Counted from the stretch's first letter, positions 45,305-54,095 are shown. The stretch: 64,000 bases of DNA from Neorhizobium sp. UBA3556 (GCA_002376235.1 DFNX01000013.1:155521-219520), one strand, 5' to 3'. Notes: generated by a model from the letters alone, not told the origin. Program-made: numbers and translations.

Positions 45305-45325
45305 GTTGAATCAAATCGGTTCAAC
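45305..45325. repeat. Inverted repeat upstream of deoC, possible operator
   Basis: GTTGAA (45305-45310) and TTCAAC (45320-45325) form a 6-bp inverted repeat around the 9 bases TCAAATCGG. It lies in the 106-base gap between the phosphorylase and deoC genes, 38 bases before the deoC start, where a LacI- or DeoR-type regulator could bind. No regulator gene is in the window. Confidence 0.35.
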
Positions 45326-45362
45326 GCTAAAACTTGCACTTCAATCCACACCGGAGGACACC

Positions 45363-46133
45363 ATGGAACTGCAGAGCCCGCGCGAGGCTGCGGCATTTGC
45401 CCTGTCTCTTCTCGACCTGACGAACCTGCGTGACGATTGCGACAATGCCGCGATCGAAAACCTGTGCCTGCGCGCCCAGACGCCCTATGGCAACAGTGCT
45501 GCGATTTGCATCTGGCCGCGCTTCATTGCCCATGCCCGCAGCATTCTCGGGCCCGGCCATCCAGTCAGTATCGCCACCGTTGTCAACTTCCCTTCCGGTG
45601 ATCTTTCAGTTGCTGAAGTGGTCGAGGAGACGCGGAAGGCGGTCGAGGACGGTGCCAACGAGATTGACCTCGTCATTCCCTACAAGGCCTTCATCGCAGG
45701 AGACGAGGCGGCCGTCACGACGATGGTCGAGGCCGTTCGTGCTGCCTGCCCGCAATCCACGCTCAAGGTCATTCTCGAAACCGGCGAAATCCGCGACATG
45801 GCGCTCGTCAGGCGCGCGTCTGAACTGGCGATCGCCGCCGGGGCAGATTTCATCAAGACCTCCACCGGCAAGGTGCAGGTCAATGCGACGCTGGAGGCGG
45901 CCGACATCATGTTGAGGGCCATCCGCGAATCCAGGGCCAGGGTTGGCTTCAAGCCGGCCGGCGGCATTTCCACGGTTGCCGATGCCGATCTCTATCTGAG
46001 GCTTGCAGAAAGCATTCTGGGGCCGAACTGGGTAATGCCCTCCACCTTCCGTTTCGGCGCTTCGAGCCTGCTCGATGACATTCTGGCTGTCTTGAGCGGA
46101 AGCACCGCGCCGCGTGCCGCTGCCGGTTATTGA
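45363..46133 (+). CDS. deoC: Deoxyribose-phosphate aldolase
   Basis: Class I aldolase that cleaves 2-deoxyribose-5-phosphate to glyceraldehyde-3-phosphate and acetaldehyde; 256 residues. The Schiff-base Lys is in FIKTSTGKVQVNATLEAA, the second catalytic Lys in VGFKPAGGIST, and the conserved Asp in NEIDLVIPYKAF. ATG 45363 follows CGGAGGACACC; a start 57 bases upstream lacks such a site and would overlap the inverted repeat. It provides the last step for deoxynucleosides imported by the upstream transporter, followed at once by deoA. Confidence 0.95.
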   Translation: MELQSPREAAAFALSLLDLTNLRDDCDNAAIENLCLRAQTPYGNSAAICIWPRFIAHARSILGPGHPVSIATVVNFPSGDLSVAEVVEETRKAVEDGANEIDLVIPYKAFIAGDEAAVTTMVEAVRAACPQSTLKVILETGEIRDMALVRRASELAIAAGADFIKTSTGKVQVNATLEAADIMLRAIRESRARVGFKPAGGISTVADADLYLRLAESILGPNWVMPSTFRFGASSLLDDILAVLSGSTAPRAAAGY

Positions 46134-46142
46134 TTGACTGGC

Positions 46143-47453
46143 ATGCTGCCGCAGGAAATCATCCGCCATAAGCGAGACGGCCACGATCTTTCCAGAGAAG
46201 AGATCGCGGCTTTCGTCGCTGGCGTAACGGACGGAGCGGTGTCGGAAGCGCAGGCCGCGGCCTTCGCCATGGCTGTCTTCTTTCGGGGCATGTCCCGAAA
46301 CGAGACGGTGGATCTGACGCTTGCCATGCGCGACAGCGGCTCCGTCCTGAAGTGGGATGATATCGATCGCCCGATCGCCGACAAGCATTCGACCGGCGGC
46401 GTCGGTGATAATGTCTCGCTGATGCTCGCCCCCATCGCAGCGGCTTGCGGTCTCGCTATCCCAATGATCTCCGGTCGCGGCCTTGGCCATACCGGCGGCA
46501 CACTCGACAAGCTGCAATCCATCCCGGGTTATGACATCGCACCGGACCAGGCGTGGTTTTACAAGGTCGTGCAGGATGTCGGATGCGCGATCGTTGGTCA
46601 GACATCGGATCTGGCACCTGCCGACCGCCGCCTTTATGCCATCCGCGACGTCACCGCGACGGTCGAATCCGTGCCGCTGATCACCGCTTCGATCCTGTCG
46701 AAAAAATTCGCCGCCGGCCTGCAGACCTTGCTGATGGATGTGAAGGTCGGCACTGGCGCATTCATGCAGGATATCGGCGAGGCTCGTATTCTGGCCCATT
46801 CGCTTGTCGATGTGGCAAACGGTGCGGGCGTGCCGACCGTTGCGCTGATTACCGATATGAACGAACCGCTGGCCGATGCCACCGGCAATGCGCTGGAAGT
46901 GATGAACTGCGTCGATTTTCTCGCCGGTCGAGAGGCGGGAACGCGGCTTGAGATGATCGTTCTGATTGAAGTCGCCGAAATGCTGGTGCAGGCGCGGCTC
47001 GCATCGACTGTGGAAGAGGGCAGGGGCATGGCGCTTTCGGCTCGCTCGTCCGGCCGGGCGATGGAAACTTTTGCCCGCATGGTTCATGCGCTCGGCGGTC
47101 CTGTCGATTTCTGCGAACGTCCGGAAAGCTATCTGCCAAAAGCCCCTGTCATTCTGGATGTTTTAGCTCCGGCCACTGGCTATCTTGCGACCTGTAGTGG
47201 ACGCGCCCTCGGGCTTGCCGTCGTAGATATAGGCGGCGGTCGCCGCAAGACTACTGACACGATCGATCACAGCGTCGGTTTCGATAACATCCTTCCGCTG
47301 GGTTCTGCCGTGGAAAAGGGGCAGCCGATTGCTCGCGTTCACGCATCATCCCGCGAACAGGCGGATCGCGCAGGCGAGGCCTTTCTCGCAAGCTACACGA
47401 TCGCGGCAAGTGCACCAGAACCGTCGCCGGTCATCATCGAGCGGATCGGCTGA
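46143..47453 (+). CDS. deoA: Thymidine phosphorylase
   Basis: Splits thymidine and deoxyuridine to base and deoxyribose-1-phosphate; 436 residues, dimeric. Family signatures are [17 protein letters not shown] at the start, [18 protein letters not shown] (phosphate binding), [20 protein letters not shown], and [16 protein letters not shown] 46143 is used because homologues begin MLPQEII; a TTG at 46134 is the alternative. It starts 9 bases after deoC and ends 9 bases before the convergent protease-like gene. Confidence 0.96.
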   Translation: MLPQEIIRHKRDGHDLSREEIAAFVAGVTDGAVSEAQAAAFAMAVFFRGMSRNETVDLTLAMRDSGSVLKWDDIDRPIADKHSTGGVGDNVSLMLAPIAAACGLAIPMISGRGLGHTGGTLDKLQSIPGYDIAPDQAWFYKVVQDVGCAIVGQTSDLAPADRRLYAIRDVTATVESVPLITASILSKKFAAGLQTLLMDVKVGTGAFMQDIGEARILAHSLVDVANGAGVPTVALITDMNEPLADATGNALEVMNCVDFLAGREAGTRLEMIVLIEVAEMLVQARLASTVEEGRGMALSARSSGRAMETFARMVHALGGPVDFCERPESYLPKAPVILDVLAPATGYLATCSGRALGLAVVDIGGGRRKTTDTIDHSVGFDNILPLGSAVEKGQPIARVHASSREQADRAGEAFLASYTIAASAPEPSPVIIERIG

Positions 47454-47462
47454 TCACGGACC

Positions 47463-47996
47463 TCAATTGGCAAGTGTCAGGCTGCCGCCCTTGACCTGGT
47501 AGGATTTCAGCTTCGTCAGAAAGCTCATGCCAACCAGAGTGGTGCTCAGCGCTTCGTCGCGCAGCACCATGGCATCGACATCGCGCACCCGCACATTGCC
47601 GATCTCCACGCGGTCGAGCACGACATGCGCGGCTAATGTCTGCCCGTTCGCCGTCTGCATCGGGTAGCGGAAGTCGAGACTGTTTGCACCATAGCCCAGC
47701 GTCCGGGCGGTGCGTTCGTTGATCGCCACCACTGAAGCGCCGGTATCAACCAGACCGGTGACGGATTTCCCATTCAGCCGGAATGTCCCGATGAAATGGC
47801 CGCGTCCATCAGCGTTGAGAACCATCGTTCCGGGCGTGAGCGATGCGGCCTGCGGGGTAGCTGCGACCGGTGATTTGGGGGCAGGCGCCTGCACCACCGG
47901 CTCCTGCTGTGCCGGGCCTGTGCGTTCGAGCAGGGCAGGGATCTGCGTCGCCACGACGATGGCAACGGCTGCGAACATGGCGGTGCGAATAAGCAT
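47463..47996 (-). CDS. Retropepsin-like aspartic protease, TIGR02281 type
   Basis: A 177-residue protein with an N-terminal membrane anchor (MLIRTAMFAAVAIVVATQIP), a Pro/Ala/Gln-rich spacer, and a single retropepsin-like domain. The active-site motif is TGLVDTGASVVAINERTA, and the second conserved stretch is TTLVGMSFLTKL. Being a half-size aspartic protease, it should work as a dimer in the periplasm. Its substrate is unknown. It follows upp on minus after a strong terminator, and there is no sequence link to nucleoside metabolism. Confidence 0.85.
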   Translation of the reverse strand: MLIRTAMFAAVAIVVATQIPALLERTGPAQQEPVVQAPAPKSPVAATPQAASLTPGTMVLNADGRGHFIGTFRLNGKSVTGLVDTGASVVAINERTARTLGYGANSLDFRYPMQTANGQTLAAHVVLDRVEIGNVRVRDVDAMVLRDEALSTTLVGMSFLTKLKSYQVKGGSLTLAN

Positions 47997-48046
47997 GGGT
48001 CAGTCCCCTAGGGTCAGGAAAAACACGCTAGGCCGCAATGGTTACG

Positions 48047-48078
48047 AAAAAGCGGCCTCACCCTTCCGGGCCGGCCGC
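48047..48078 (-). terminator. Intrinsic terminator downstream of upp
   Basis: On minus, GCGGCC and GGCCGC form the outer stem, and CCC-GGAA-GGG forms an inner stem. Five Ts follow directly (48051-48047). It lies 35 bases after the upp stop and 51 bases before the protease start, so it separates the two units. Confidence 0.75.
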
Positions 48079-48112
48079 CTTCTTCATCATTGGTTAGGAA
48101 ACCCTGAAAACC

Positions 48113-48742
48113 TTACTTCGTACCGTACATGCGGTCGCCGGCATCGCCGAGACCCGGCACGATATAGCCCTTCTCGTTCAGGTGGCTGTCGATCGATGCC
48201 GTGTAGATCTTCACGTCCGGATGGGCTTCCTGGAAGTTCTTGATGCCTTCGGGTGCTGCCAGCAGGCAGAGGAAACGGATGTTGTTTGCACCACGTTCCT
48301 TGAGCTTCTGGATCGCGGCGATTGCCGAATTACCGGTTGCCAGCATTGGGTCGACGACGATCATCAGGCGCTCGTCCAGATCGTCTGGAGCCTTGAAGTA
48401 ATATTCCACCGGCTGAAGCGTGTCGTGGTCGCGGTACAGGCCGATGTGAGAGACGCGGGCCGAAGGCACCAACTCGAGCATGCCTTCCAGAAGGCCGTTG
48501 CCGGCGCGCAGGATGGAGACGAAGACCAGCTTCTTGCCTTCCACGATCGGCGACTGCATTTCGACGATCGGAGTCTCGATCGTTTCCATCGTCAGTTCGA
48601 GATCGCGGGTCACTTCATAGCAGAGCAGCATCGAGATTTCCCGCAGCAGCCTGCGGAAACCGGCAGTCGACGTCTCCTTCTTGCGCATGATCGTCAGCTT
48701 GTGCTGCACCAGCGGATGATTGATGACTGTGACGCCGTCCAT
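48113..48742 (-). CDS. upp: Uracil phosphoribosyltransferase
   Basis: Makes UMP from uracil and PRPP. The 209-residue protein has [20 protein letters not shown] (flexible-loop region), [20 protein letters not shown] (PRPP-binding motif), and the C-terminal [17 protein letters not shown] (uracil binding). It salvages uracil released by deoA and cdd acting on imported nucleosides. It lies about 100 bases downstream of add with a hairpin in between, so it may be part of the deoB-add unit at a different expression level. Confidence 0.97.
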   Translation of the reverse strand: MDGVTVINHPLVQHKLTIMRKKETSTAGFRRLLREISMLLCYEVTRDLELTMETIETPIVEMQSPIVEGKKLVFVSILRAGNGLLEGMLELVPSARVSHIGLYRDHDTLQPVEYYFKAPDDLDERLMIVVDPMLATGNSAIAAIQKLKERGANNIRFLCLLAAPEGIKNFQEAHPDVKIYTASIDSHLNEKGYIVPGLGDAGDRMYGTK

Positions 48743-48808
48743 GACCTTTTATCCTTTTCGTTGCTTGTCTCTTCTTTTTCGAAAAACGTCCTGTTCTGCA
48801 AGGGGCGA

Positions 48809-48829
48809 GATCATGCTCTCCGCATGATC
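48809..48829. repeat. Perfect 8-bp hairpin between add and upp
   Basis: GATCATGC-TCTCC-GCATGATC; flanking GGGGCGA and CCCC could lengthen the stem on minus. No T-run follows, so it is more likely an mRNA processing or stability element, or a fragment of a dispersed rhizobial repeat, than a terminator. Confidence 0.5.
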
Positions 48830-48842
48830 CCCAGCCTGAACC

Positions 48843-49835
48843 TCAAGTTTGCGCGTCGAAACGCTGCAGCAATCCCGCTTTCGTGCCGTTGTCCACGAAC
48901 GCCGCCTCAAGCGCCGTACGGGTCATCTCGTTGATCTCCGCATCGCTCATGCCCATCACCTGCGCCGCAATCTCGTATTCGCGGGCAAGCGACGTGTCGA
49001 AGAAGGGCGGATCGTCGGAATTGATGCAGACCTTCACTCCGGCCGCCTTGAGACGTTTCAAGGGATGGCTGTCGAAATCGGCAAAGACGCCAAGCGCGAT
49101 ATTTGAACCGGGGCAGACTTCTAGCACGGTGCCCAGTTCCGCCAGCCGCGCCACCAGCGCCTCGTCCTCGATGGCCCTGACGCCGTGGCCGATACGGGCG
49201 GGGTTCACCAGATCCAGCGCATCCGTCACGCTGAATGGTCCGCAAACCTCTCCGGCATGGATGGTCAGGCCCAGTCCAGCATCGCGGGCGATGTCGAAGG
49301 CCCGGGCATAGTCGGCCACACGCCCCATGCGCTCTTCGCCTGCCATGTTGAAGCCGGTGACCAGAGGGTTTTTCGCCCGCGCCGCATATTCTGCTGCCGA
49401 AATCACCCGGTCGGGCCCGAAATGCCGCTCGCCGGTCACGATGATCCGTGCCTCTATCCCGGTCTTTTCCTTCGCGGCAAGAATTCCGTCACAGATACCG
49501 GCAAGATAGGCATCCGCGCCAAGCCCGATCCGGTCGCCATGGTCCGGCGAAACGATGATCTCGCTATAGATCGTGTTGATCGCGGCGAGTTCGGAAAGAT
49601 AGGCCTCGGTCAGAAGCGCATAGTCCTCTTCTGTACGAAACAGTGCGGCAACTGCGTCATAGGCGATCAGGAATTCGGAAAAGTCGCGCCACTGATAGGC
49701 GCCGTCCCGCAGGAATGCGCTGGTATCGACGTCATATTTGCGTGCCTGCTTCTCCGTCACGCTTGGTGGCGCGGCACCTTCGATATGGCAGTGGATCTCG
49801 GCTTTCAGAAGGTGCTGTGTCACAGGAAACTCCAT
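48843..49835 (-). CDS. add: Adenosine deaminase
   Basis: Deaminates adenosine and deoxyadenosine to (deoxy)inosine, which the purine nucleoside phosphorylase then cleaves; 330 residues. The zinc ligands are in [11 protein letters not shown], the catalytic residues in [13 protein letters not shown], and [14 protein letters not shown] carries the metal Asp. [17 protein letters not shown] is the conserved substrate strand. The start overlaps the deoB end by 16 bases (49820-49835), so they are co-transcribed. Confidence 0.95.
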   Translation of the reverse strand: MEFPVTQHLLKAEIHCHIEGAAPPSVTEKQARKYDVDTSAFLRDGAYQWRDFSEFLIAYDAVAALFRTEEDYALLTEAYLSELAAINTIYSEIIVSPDHGDRIGLGADAYLAGICDGILAAKEKTGIEARIIVTGERHFGPDRVISAAEYAARAKNPLVTGFNMAGEERMGRVADYARAFDIARDAGLGLTIHAGEVCGPFSVTDALDLVNPARIGHGVRAIEDEALVARLAELGTVLEVCPGSNIALGVFADFDSHPLKRLKAAGVKVCINSDDPPFFDTSLAREYEIAAQVMGMSDAEINEMTRTALEAAFVDNGTKAGLLQRFDAQT

Positions 49836-51040
49836 CCATGCCGCCCCGCGGGAATGCCGAGATGCGCCGCGATCGTTTCGCCGATATCGGCATAGGACGA
49901 CCGAACTCCGATCGAGCGGGTGCGGATGCCGGGGCCGAAAGCCATGATGGGCACGCGCTCGCGGGTATGGTCCGTGCCACGCCAGGTTGGGTCGCAGCCA
50001 TGGTCGGCCGTCAATATCACCAGATCACCCGGCTTCAGCCTGCGGTGAAAATCCGGCAGGCTGAGGTCGAAGGCTTCAAGCGCTGCGGCATAACCCGGCA
50101 CGTCTCGCCGATGACCATAGATCATGTCGAAATCGACGAAATTGGTGAAGACCAGATCGCCGTCTGCGGCCTCGTCCATGGCGGCAAGCGTCGCTGACGT
50201 CAGGGCCGCATTGCCGTTCGCCTTGATCACGCGGGAAACGCCCTGATGCGCAAAGATATCGCCTACCTTGCCGACGGCGTGAACGCTGCGGCCGGCCTCC
50301 ACCAGCCGGTCGAGCAAGGTCGGCTCCGGCGGAAGCACCGAGAAATCGCGCCGGTTACCGGTCCGCTCGAAAGTCTCCGCCGTCGCGCCGGTGAAGGGAC
50401 GCGCGATTACGCGGCCGATATTGAGTGGATCGAGCAGGCCACGCACCACTTGGCAAAGCTTGATCAGCCGCTCCAGCCCGAAATGCGTTTCATGTGCGGC
50501 GATCTGGAAAACGCTGTCGCTCGATGTGTAGCAGATCGGTTTTCCGGTTCTGATATGCTCCTCGCCAAGCCTTTCGATGATTTCCGTTCCCGAAGCGTGG
50601 CAATTGCCCAGAATGCCGGGGATATCGCCCTCGCGGCAGATCGCCTCCACCAACTCCGGCGAAAACGCATCGCCTTTTGTCGGGAAATAACCCCAGTTGA
50701 ACATGACCGGTGTACCGGCGATTTCCCAATGCCCGGACGGCGTATCCTTGCCGTTCGATAGTTCGCTCGCGGCGCCGTAAAGCCCGAACAGGCGCTCTGG
50801 AAGCGGCATCCCGGCCGGATAATTGCCGCTCGCCATCTTCGCGATATCCATCAGCCCGAGCGAAGTCATGTTGGGAAGTTTTAGCGGCCCCTGTCTCAGG
50901 CCTGCCCGGTCGGCTGCACCCGCGGCGCATAATTCCGCGATATGGCCAAGTGTGTTGGATCCCAGATCGCCATAGTCAGCTGCGTCACGCGCGCCACCAA
51001 CGCCGAAAGAATCCAGTACGAAGAGAAAGGCCCGCGCCAT
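49820..51040 (-). CDS. deoB: Phosphopentomutase
   Basis: Interconverts (deoxy)ribose-1- and -5-phosphate, linking the nucleoside phosphorylases to DeoC. The 406-residue alkaline-phosphatase-fold enzyme has the metal and phospho-Thr region [20 protein letters not shown] with NTLGHIAE, plus [14 protein letters not shown] and [20 protein letters not shown] (metal ligands). It opens the minus operon deoB-add-upp, which converges on the plus operon. A weak candidate promoter lies upstream: TTGCCA and TATATG on minus with 15-base spacing (51101-51127). Confidence 0.97.
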   Translation of the reverse strand: MARAFLFVLDSFGVGGARDAADYGDLGSNTLGHIAELCAAGAADRAGLRQGPLKLPNMTSLGLMDIAKMASGNYPAGMPLPERLFGLYGAASELSNGKDTPSGHWEIAGTPVMFNWGYFPTKGDAFSPELVEAICREGDIPGILGNCHASGTEIIERLGEEHIRTGKPICYTSSDSVFQIAAHETHFGLERLIKLCQVVRGLLDPLNIGRVIARPFTGATAETFERTGNRRDFSVLPPEPTLLDRLVEAGRSVHAVGKVGDIFAHQGVSRVIKANGNAALTSATLAAMDEAADGDLVFTNFVDFDMIYGHRRDVPGYAAALEAFDLSLPDFHRRLKPGDLVILTADHGCDPTWRGTDHTRERVPIMAFGPGIRTRSIGVRSSYADIGETIAAHLGIPAGRHGWSFL

Positions 51041-51174
51041 CTGTCACCAGTGATTTAACTAATGTCTTGTCCGATCTCGAGACCGAACTGAATCGCCGAA
51101 CATATAGTTAGCTGATGCGGTTGGCAAAGACCTCAGACCGCTGAGAAGAGGATGGAGGTGTTAGCCTTGAAGCC

Positions 51175-51765
51175 TCAGCACCCGTCGCAGGTGATGCTGG
51201 TCCCGACACGTTGGCGATAATAGAATTCGCGGTTCAGCGTAATGGTCTGCAGGTTGCTCGGCATGAGGCCCGGCATGAACATCAGAAGTTGATGCGTGAC
51301 GGAAACCTCAGCCCGAACCAGAAACGTGCTGGGAGCACGCATATCGGTTGGTACATTGACCGAAGAGCCGTTGGAATAGGGCCGCGTCCCATCCTGCGCC
51401 CAGGACCATGCCACGGTCGGGTTGCTGGAGGTGTCGAGCGTTACGCCGGTGATCTTCACCTTCAGGTTTTGAGGTTTGTAGGGCGTGAAGATCGCGTTGG
51501 CGACGCTGGTCATTTGCTGCAGGTCGCTTGTGGTCACCTTGGACTGTTGTGTCACCAGATCCGCGACCGTGCTGGCCGTACGGGTCACCCGTTTCGATAC
51601 GCTAAGCCCAATCGTCAATTCGAAAGACGTGATGTAGAGGAAAAGCAGAAGCGGTGCGATGAGCGCGAATTCCACGCCGCCGATCCCCCGAACATCTTTG
51701 GTGAAGCGCCGCATCTGGTCAGTCAGCGGCAGGCATGAGAGAATTTTTCGCAATCTCGCCTGCAT
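51175..51765 (-). CDS. TadG/TadE-like pilus assembly protein
   Basis: A 196-residue protein with a basic N-terminus followed by VRGIGGVEFALIAPLLLFLY, the TadE/TadF pseudopilin motif (Gly-x-x-x-x-Glu then a hydrophobic helix), and a periplasmic domain ending in a CDGC motif. It is probably processed by the CpaA prepilin peptidase and belongs to the Flp pilus machine. ATG 51765 overlaps the upstream gene's stop by one base; the longer open frame is a shadow. It is the last gene of a minus unit opposite the plus cpa operon. Confidence 0.82.
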   Translation of the reverse strand: MQARLRKILSCLPLTDQMRRFTKDVRGIGGVEFALIAPLLLFLYITSFELTIGLSVSKRVTRTASTVADLVTQQSKVTTSDLQQMTSVANAIFTPYKPQNLKVKITGVTLDTSSNPTVAWSWAQDGTRPYSNGSSVNVPTDMRAPSTFLVRAEVSVTHQLLMFMPGLMPSNLQTITLNREFYYRQRVGTSITCDGC

Positions 51766-52382
51766 CACGGATAATCCTCGTTCTTGAAGGCTGAGGTTTC
51801 CACGATCAGGAAATATTTGGAGCCGCCTGTCGGACCGACATTGGAAATATAGGGACGAAGCAGGTCGGTCGTCACGTCCCATTTATAATAGGCGCGAAGC
51901 ATGTTCCTGGTGCCTGAGCCGCCCGGTGCGAAGCTGAGGCCCGTCGTATTCAGGTCCCCGTTTGCCATCGGGATCGTCGTCGGCATGTCGGAGAAGTTGG
52001 TATAGGGTTTTGCGTCCAGCCAGAGTTTGTTGGGGGTCGCGATCTCCGCTTCGCTACACTGGATCAGGATCGAGATTTCAGCGCAGAAGGCGCGACGGAA
52101 CTGGGTCTGGTTCATGTACGTGGTGGCCGTCTCGCTGGTCACGGTGATATTGCCCGTCCGCAGCTTGCGGCCCATCGTATCGACACCATTGGCAACCAGC
52201 TGCTCGGCAGTATAGGCGACGAATGTCTCGATAATGGCGAAGACGATCAGGAAGTAAGGAATGGCGAGCAAAGCGAATTCAATCGCCGCCGCCCCGTCTT
52301 TCGAGCGGAACAGCTTTTTCAAGCCGGATTTTTTTGACTTCGGCGCCGTCGAGCCGGCCATTGGCGAATGATCCTGATGCAT
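51765..52382 (-). CDS. TadE-like pilus pseudopilin
   Basis: A protein of about 205 residues with SKDGAAAIEFALLAIPYFLI, a TadE-type cleavage and helix motif (cleavage expected after the Gly, Glu at +5), then a periplasmic domain with Cys residues in RAFCAEISILIQCSEAEI. TadE-like minor pseudopilins are needed for Flp pilus assembly. ATG 52382 was chosen because AGGAAGGG directly precedes it. In-frame alternatives are 52424, 52430 and 52361. Its 3' end overlaps the next gene's start. Confidence 0.82.
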   Translation of the reverse strand: MHQDHSPMAGSTAPKSKKSGLKKLFRSKDGAAAIEFALLAIPYFLIVFAIIETFVAYTAEQLVANGVDTMGRKLRTGNITVTSETATTYMNQTQFRRAFCAEISILIQCSEAEIATPNKLWLDAKPYTNFSDMPTTIPMANGDLNTTGLSFAPGGSGTRNMLRAYYKWDVTTDLLRPYISNVGPTGGSKYFLIVETSAFKNEDYP

Positions 52383-52483
52383 CCCTTCCTGTCCACTTGC
52401 GCGGCGAAAGTGATTACGGACCATAATCAACGATTATTGAAAATCCGTTTCCCGACTGATGCAAATTGGTGCATTCTAGGCTG

Positions 52484-52891
52484 TTAGGGCGTCTTGGTGG
52501 TTGTGTCGAATTCCGCGTGCTGCTCGCAGTTCGGCGTGCAGGAAAGCACGGTGCGTTCTGTCTGCTTGAAAACCCGCACGGTATTTCCCTCATCGATGGA
52601 AACAAGAACACGCTCGTCGGCAATTGCATTGCCGTCCTGATCGAGAAGCACGAGATTGGTGGTACCGAAGCTGCGGCCGGTCAGGACGATCGTCGTCGAA
52701 TCCGCCACGGTCGCATCCGCCACTTCCGAATTGCCGACGATGACCTTGGCCACCGGCCGGTCAAGCTTGAGCACGCGCGCCTGATTCATGAAGACGCGCA
52801 GGATCTCTTGCCCGTTATCGGCAGCGTATGCGCCACCGGCGAGAAGGCTGGAAGCAAGCGTGAAGGCGACCAGTACGAGACGCAGCGCCAT
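52484..52891 (-). CDS. Stand-alone secretin N-domain-like pilus protein
   Basis: A 135-residue secreted protein: signal peptide MALRLVLVAFTLASSLLAGG with AYAADN, then a domain like the N-terminal part of CpaC/RcpA secretins. RVLKLDRPVAKVIVGNSEVA and IVLTGRSFGTTNLVLLDQDG match KALVIDLPSDAHDILVADPS and IYLFGKTVGQTNIFVFGPGG in CpaC of this window. No pore-forming secretin domain follows. The C-terminus has a CTPNC pair and a Thr-rich tail. It may assist or regulate the CpaC channel. It is the promoter-proximal gene of the minus unit with the two TadE-like proteins. Confidence 0.82.
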   Translation of the reverse strand: MALRLVLVAFTLASSLLAGGAYAADNGQEILRVFMNQARVLKLDRPVAKVIVGNSEVADATVADSTTIVLTGRSFGTTNLVLLDQDGNAIADERVLVSIDEGNTVRVFKQTERTVLSCTPNCEQHAEFDTTTKTP

Positions 52892-53287
52892 TTTAATAGT
52901 CCTTGGGCGGATTTCGATATGAACAGAAGATGACGCTGATTGGTGAATGAAGCCTTAAGCAGCCGCGAATGGCCGAGCTGCTCCAAAATGACATTCGTCA
53001 TTTACTGTCGAAATAGCTGCGTTTCGTCTCCAGGCAGCAATTAAATCCCTGAATTATATGTACTTCGAAGATCTGTGTCGGCAGGTTGCCGATACTCGAA
53101 AAAACACTGCATTTCCGTCAGGATCTATTTACCACAGTGCTCATAACTGCCCCGTTTAACGATCCGGTAACGTTCCTCTTTAAGTGGTTGGCAATCGTCC
53201 GCCTGTAATTTCCACACCAACCGAGCAACGGAAAAACAAGTTGTCGGTCAAGTGCTGAACAACAATTGTGTGGAGTAGGAGAGTCAC
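52892..53287. promoter_or_regulatory. Divergent control region of the two pilus operons
   Basis: 396 bases without a gene between the minus unit (52891 to 51175) and pilA. It contains a perfect 7-bp inverted repeat AAATGAC-ATTC-GTCATTT (52986-53003), which lies about 95 bases upstream of the minus start. It also contains TTAA-N7-GTAAC (53156-53171), one mismatch from the CtrA motif TTAA-N7-TTAAC. The AT-rich stretch AATTAAATCCCTGAATTATA (53039-53058) also resembles a degraded TTAA-N7 pair. GGAGTAGGAGAGTCAC provides the strong pilA ribosome binding site. Confidence 0.45.
53156..53171. promoter_or_regulatory. Candidate CtrA-binding site upstream of pilA
   Basis: TTAACGATCCGGTAAC fits TTAA-N7-TTAAC with one mismatch (GTAAC). 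It lies 117 bases before the pilA start. In Caulobacter, pilA is CtrA-controlled; transfer of that logic to this locus is inference. Confidence 0.35.
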
Positions 53288-53476
53288 ATGTCCAAGATTT
53301 TCGCTCGTTTCCGTGAAGATGAATCCGGCGCAACCGCCATCGAATATGGCCTGATCGCCGCCCTCATCTCTGTTGCTATCATTGCTGGCGCTTCGACGCT
53401 CGGCAACACGCTGAACAGCCAGTTTGTCAACATCTCGAAGAAACTGAGCTGCGGTAATGCCGCTGATAAGTGCTGA
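53288..53476 (+). CDS. pilA: Flp-type pilin
   Basis: Major subunit of the Flp/common pilus, 62 residues. A short basic leader (MSKIFARFREDESG) precedes the prepilin peptidase site Gly14|Ala15. The mature part begins ATAIEYGLIAALISVAIIAG with Glu at +5 and Tyr at +6, the Flp hallmark. A short hydrophilic C-terminus ends with two Cys residues (LSCGNAADKC), which could form a disulphide. A strong ribosome binding site (GTAGGAGAGTCAC) and two 3' hairpins fit a highly expressed small mRNA. It is followed by the peptidase gene cpaA. Confidence 0.95.
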   Translation: MSKIFARFREDESGATAIEYGLIAALISVAIIAGASTLGNTLNSQFVNISKKLSCGNAADKC

Positions 53477-53506
53477 ACTTAGCTGCTGCGTTCGTGTAGC
53501 ACTTAT
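53466..53506. repeat. 9-bp inverted repeat at the 3' end of pilA
   Basis: ATAAGTGCT (53466-53474) and AGCACTTAT (53498-53506) are perfectly complementary with 23 bases between. The first arm lies in the last pilA codons and reaches the stop codon. It probably forms a 3' stem that protects the pilA mRNA, ahead of the terminator. Confidence 0.6.
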
Positions 53507-53517
53507 GACAACGGTTG

Positions 53518-53551
53518 AAGCCGTCCGGCGTCGGGCGGCTTAAGCCTTTTT
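53518..53551 (+). terminator. Terminator between pilA and cpaA
   Basis: AAGCCGTCC (53518-53526) and GGGCGGCTT (53533-53541) pair over 9 positions with one G-T; the loop is GGCGTC. TTTTT follows at 53547-53551 after AAGCC. It separates abundant pilin mRNA from the assembly genes, with partial read-through possible. Confidence 0.75.
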
Positions 53552-53573
53552 CAGCAATATCGGGAAAAGCTCA

Positions 53574-54095
53574 ATGCTGAATGACATTGTCGCCATATCT
53601 GTGCTCGCGGCCTTTCCCGCCGCTCTTGCCGCTGCGGCGATGAGCGATTTTCTCACGATGAAAATATCCAACCGGCTATCGCTCGCTCTGGTTGCCGCGT
53701 TTTTCGTTCTGGCCCCGCTTGTCGGTCTGCCATGGGCTGATCTGGGCATGAGCCTTGGGGCCGCGCTGATCGTTTTTGCCGTATGCTTTGCCCTCTTCGC
53801 CGCCAATGTCATGGGGGGTGGCGACGCCAAGCTCTTGACCGCAGCCAGCCTCTGGTTCGGATTTGACCAGTCGCTTGTCACGTTCCTCGTTCTCGTTGCC
53901 TATGCGGGGGGCGGAGTGACGCTGCTCTTTCTGCTTTTGCGTGCCCGTGCTGACCTCGTAATGTCGATCGGCATCCCGCTTCCCGTCTCGGTTGTCGGCA
54001 CCAAAAAGATCCCTTATGGCATCGCCATCGCGCTGGGTGGCCTGATCGCCTTCGGAGCATCGCCTGTCGCAATACTGGCGCTCAAGGCTTTCTGA
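53574..54095 (+). CDS. cpaA: Prepilin peptidase (A24 type)
   Basis: Aspartic membrane protease that cleaves PilA and the TadE-like pseudopilins; 173 residues with about five helices. The two catalytic Asp residues are Asp25 (AMSDFLTMKISNRL) and Asp84 in the GxGD motif (NVMGGGDAKLLTA). It lacks the methyltransferase domain of PilD-type enzymes, as usual for Tad loci. ATG 53574 follows GGGAAAAGCTCA. Confidence 0.93.
   Translation: MLNDIVAISVLAAFPAALAAAAMSDFLTMKISNRLSLALVAAFFVLAPLVGLPWADLGMSLGAALIVFAVCFALFAANVMGGGDAKLLTAASLWFGFDQSLVTFLVLVAYAGGGVTLLFLLLRARADLVMSIGIPLPVSVVGTKKIPYGIAIALGGLIAFGASPVAILALKAF

Noticed and set aside
45606..47087. Minus-strand open frame (493 codons) opposite deoC/deoA
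   Set aside because: It spans two well-supported genes on the other strand and shows no family resemblance.
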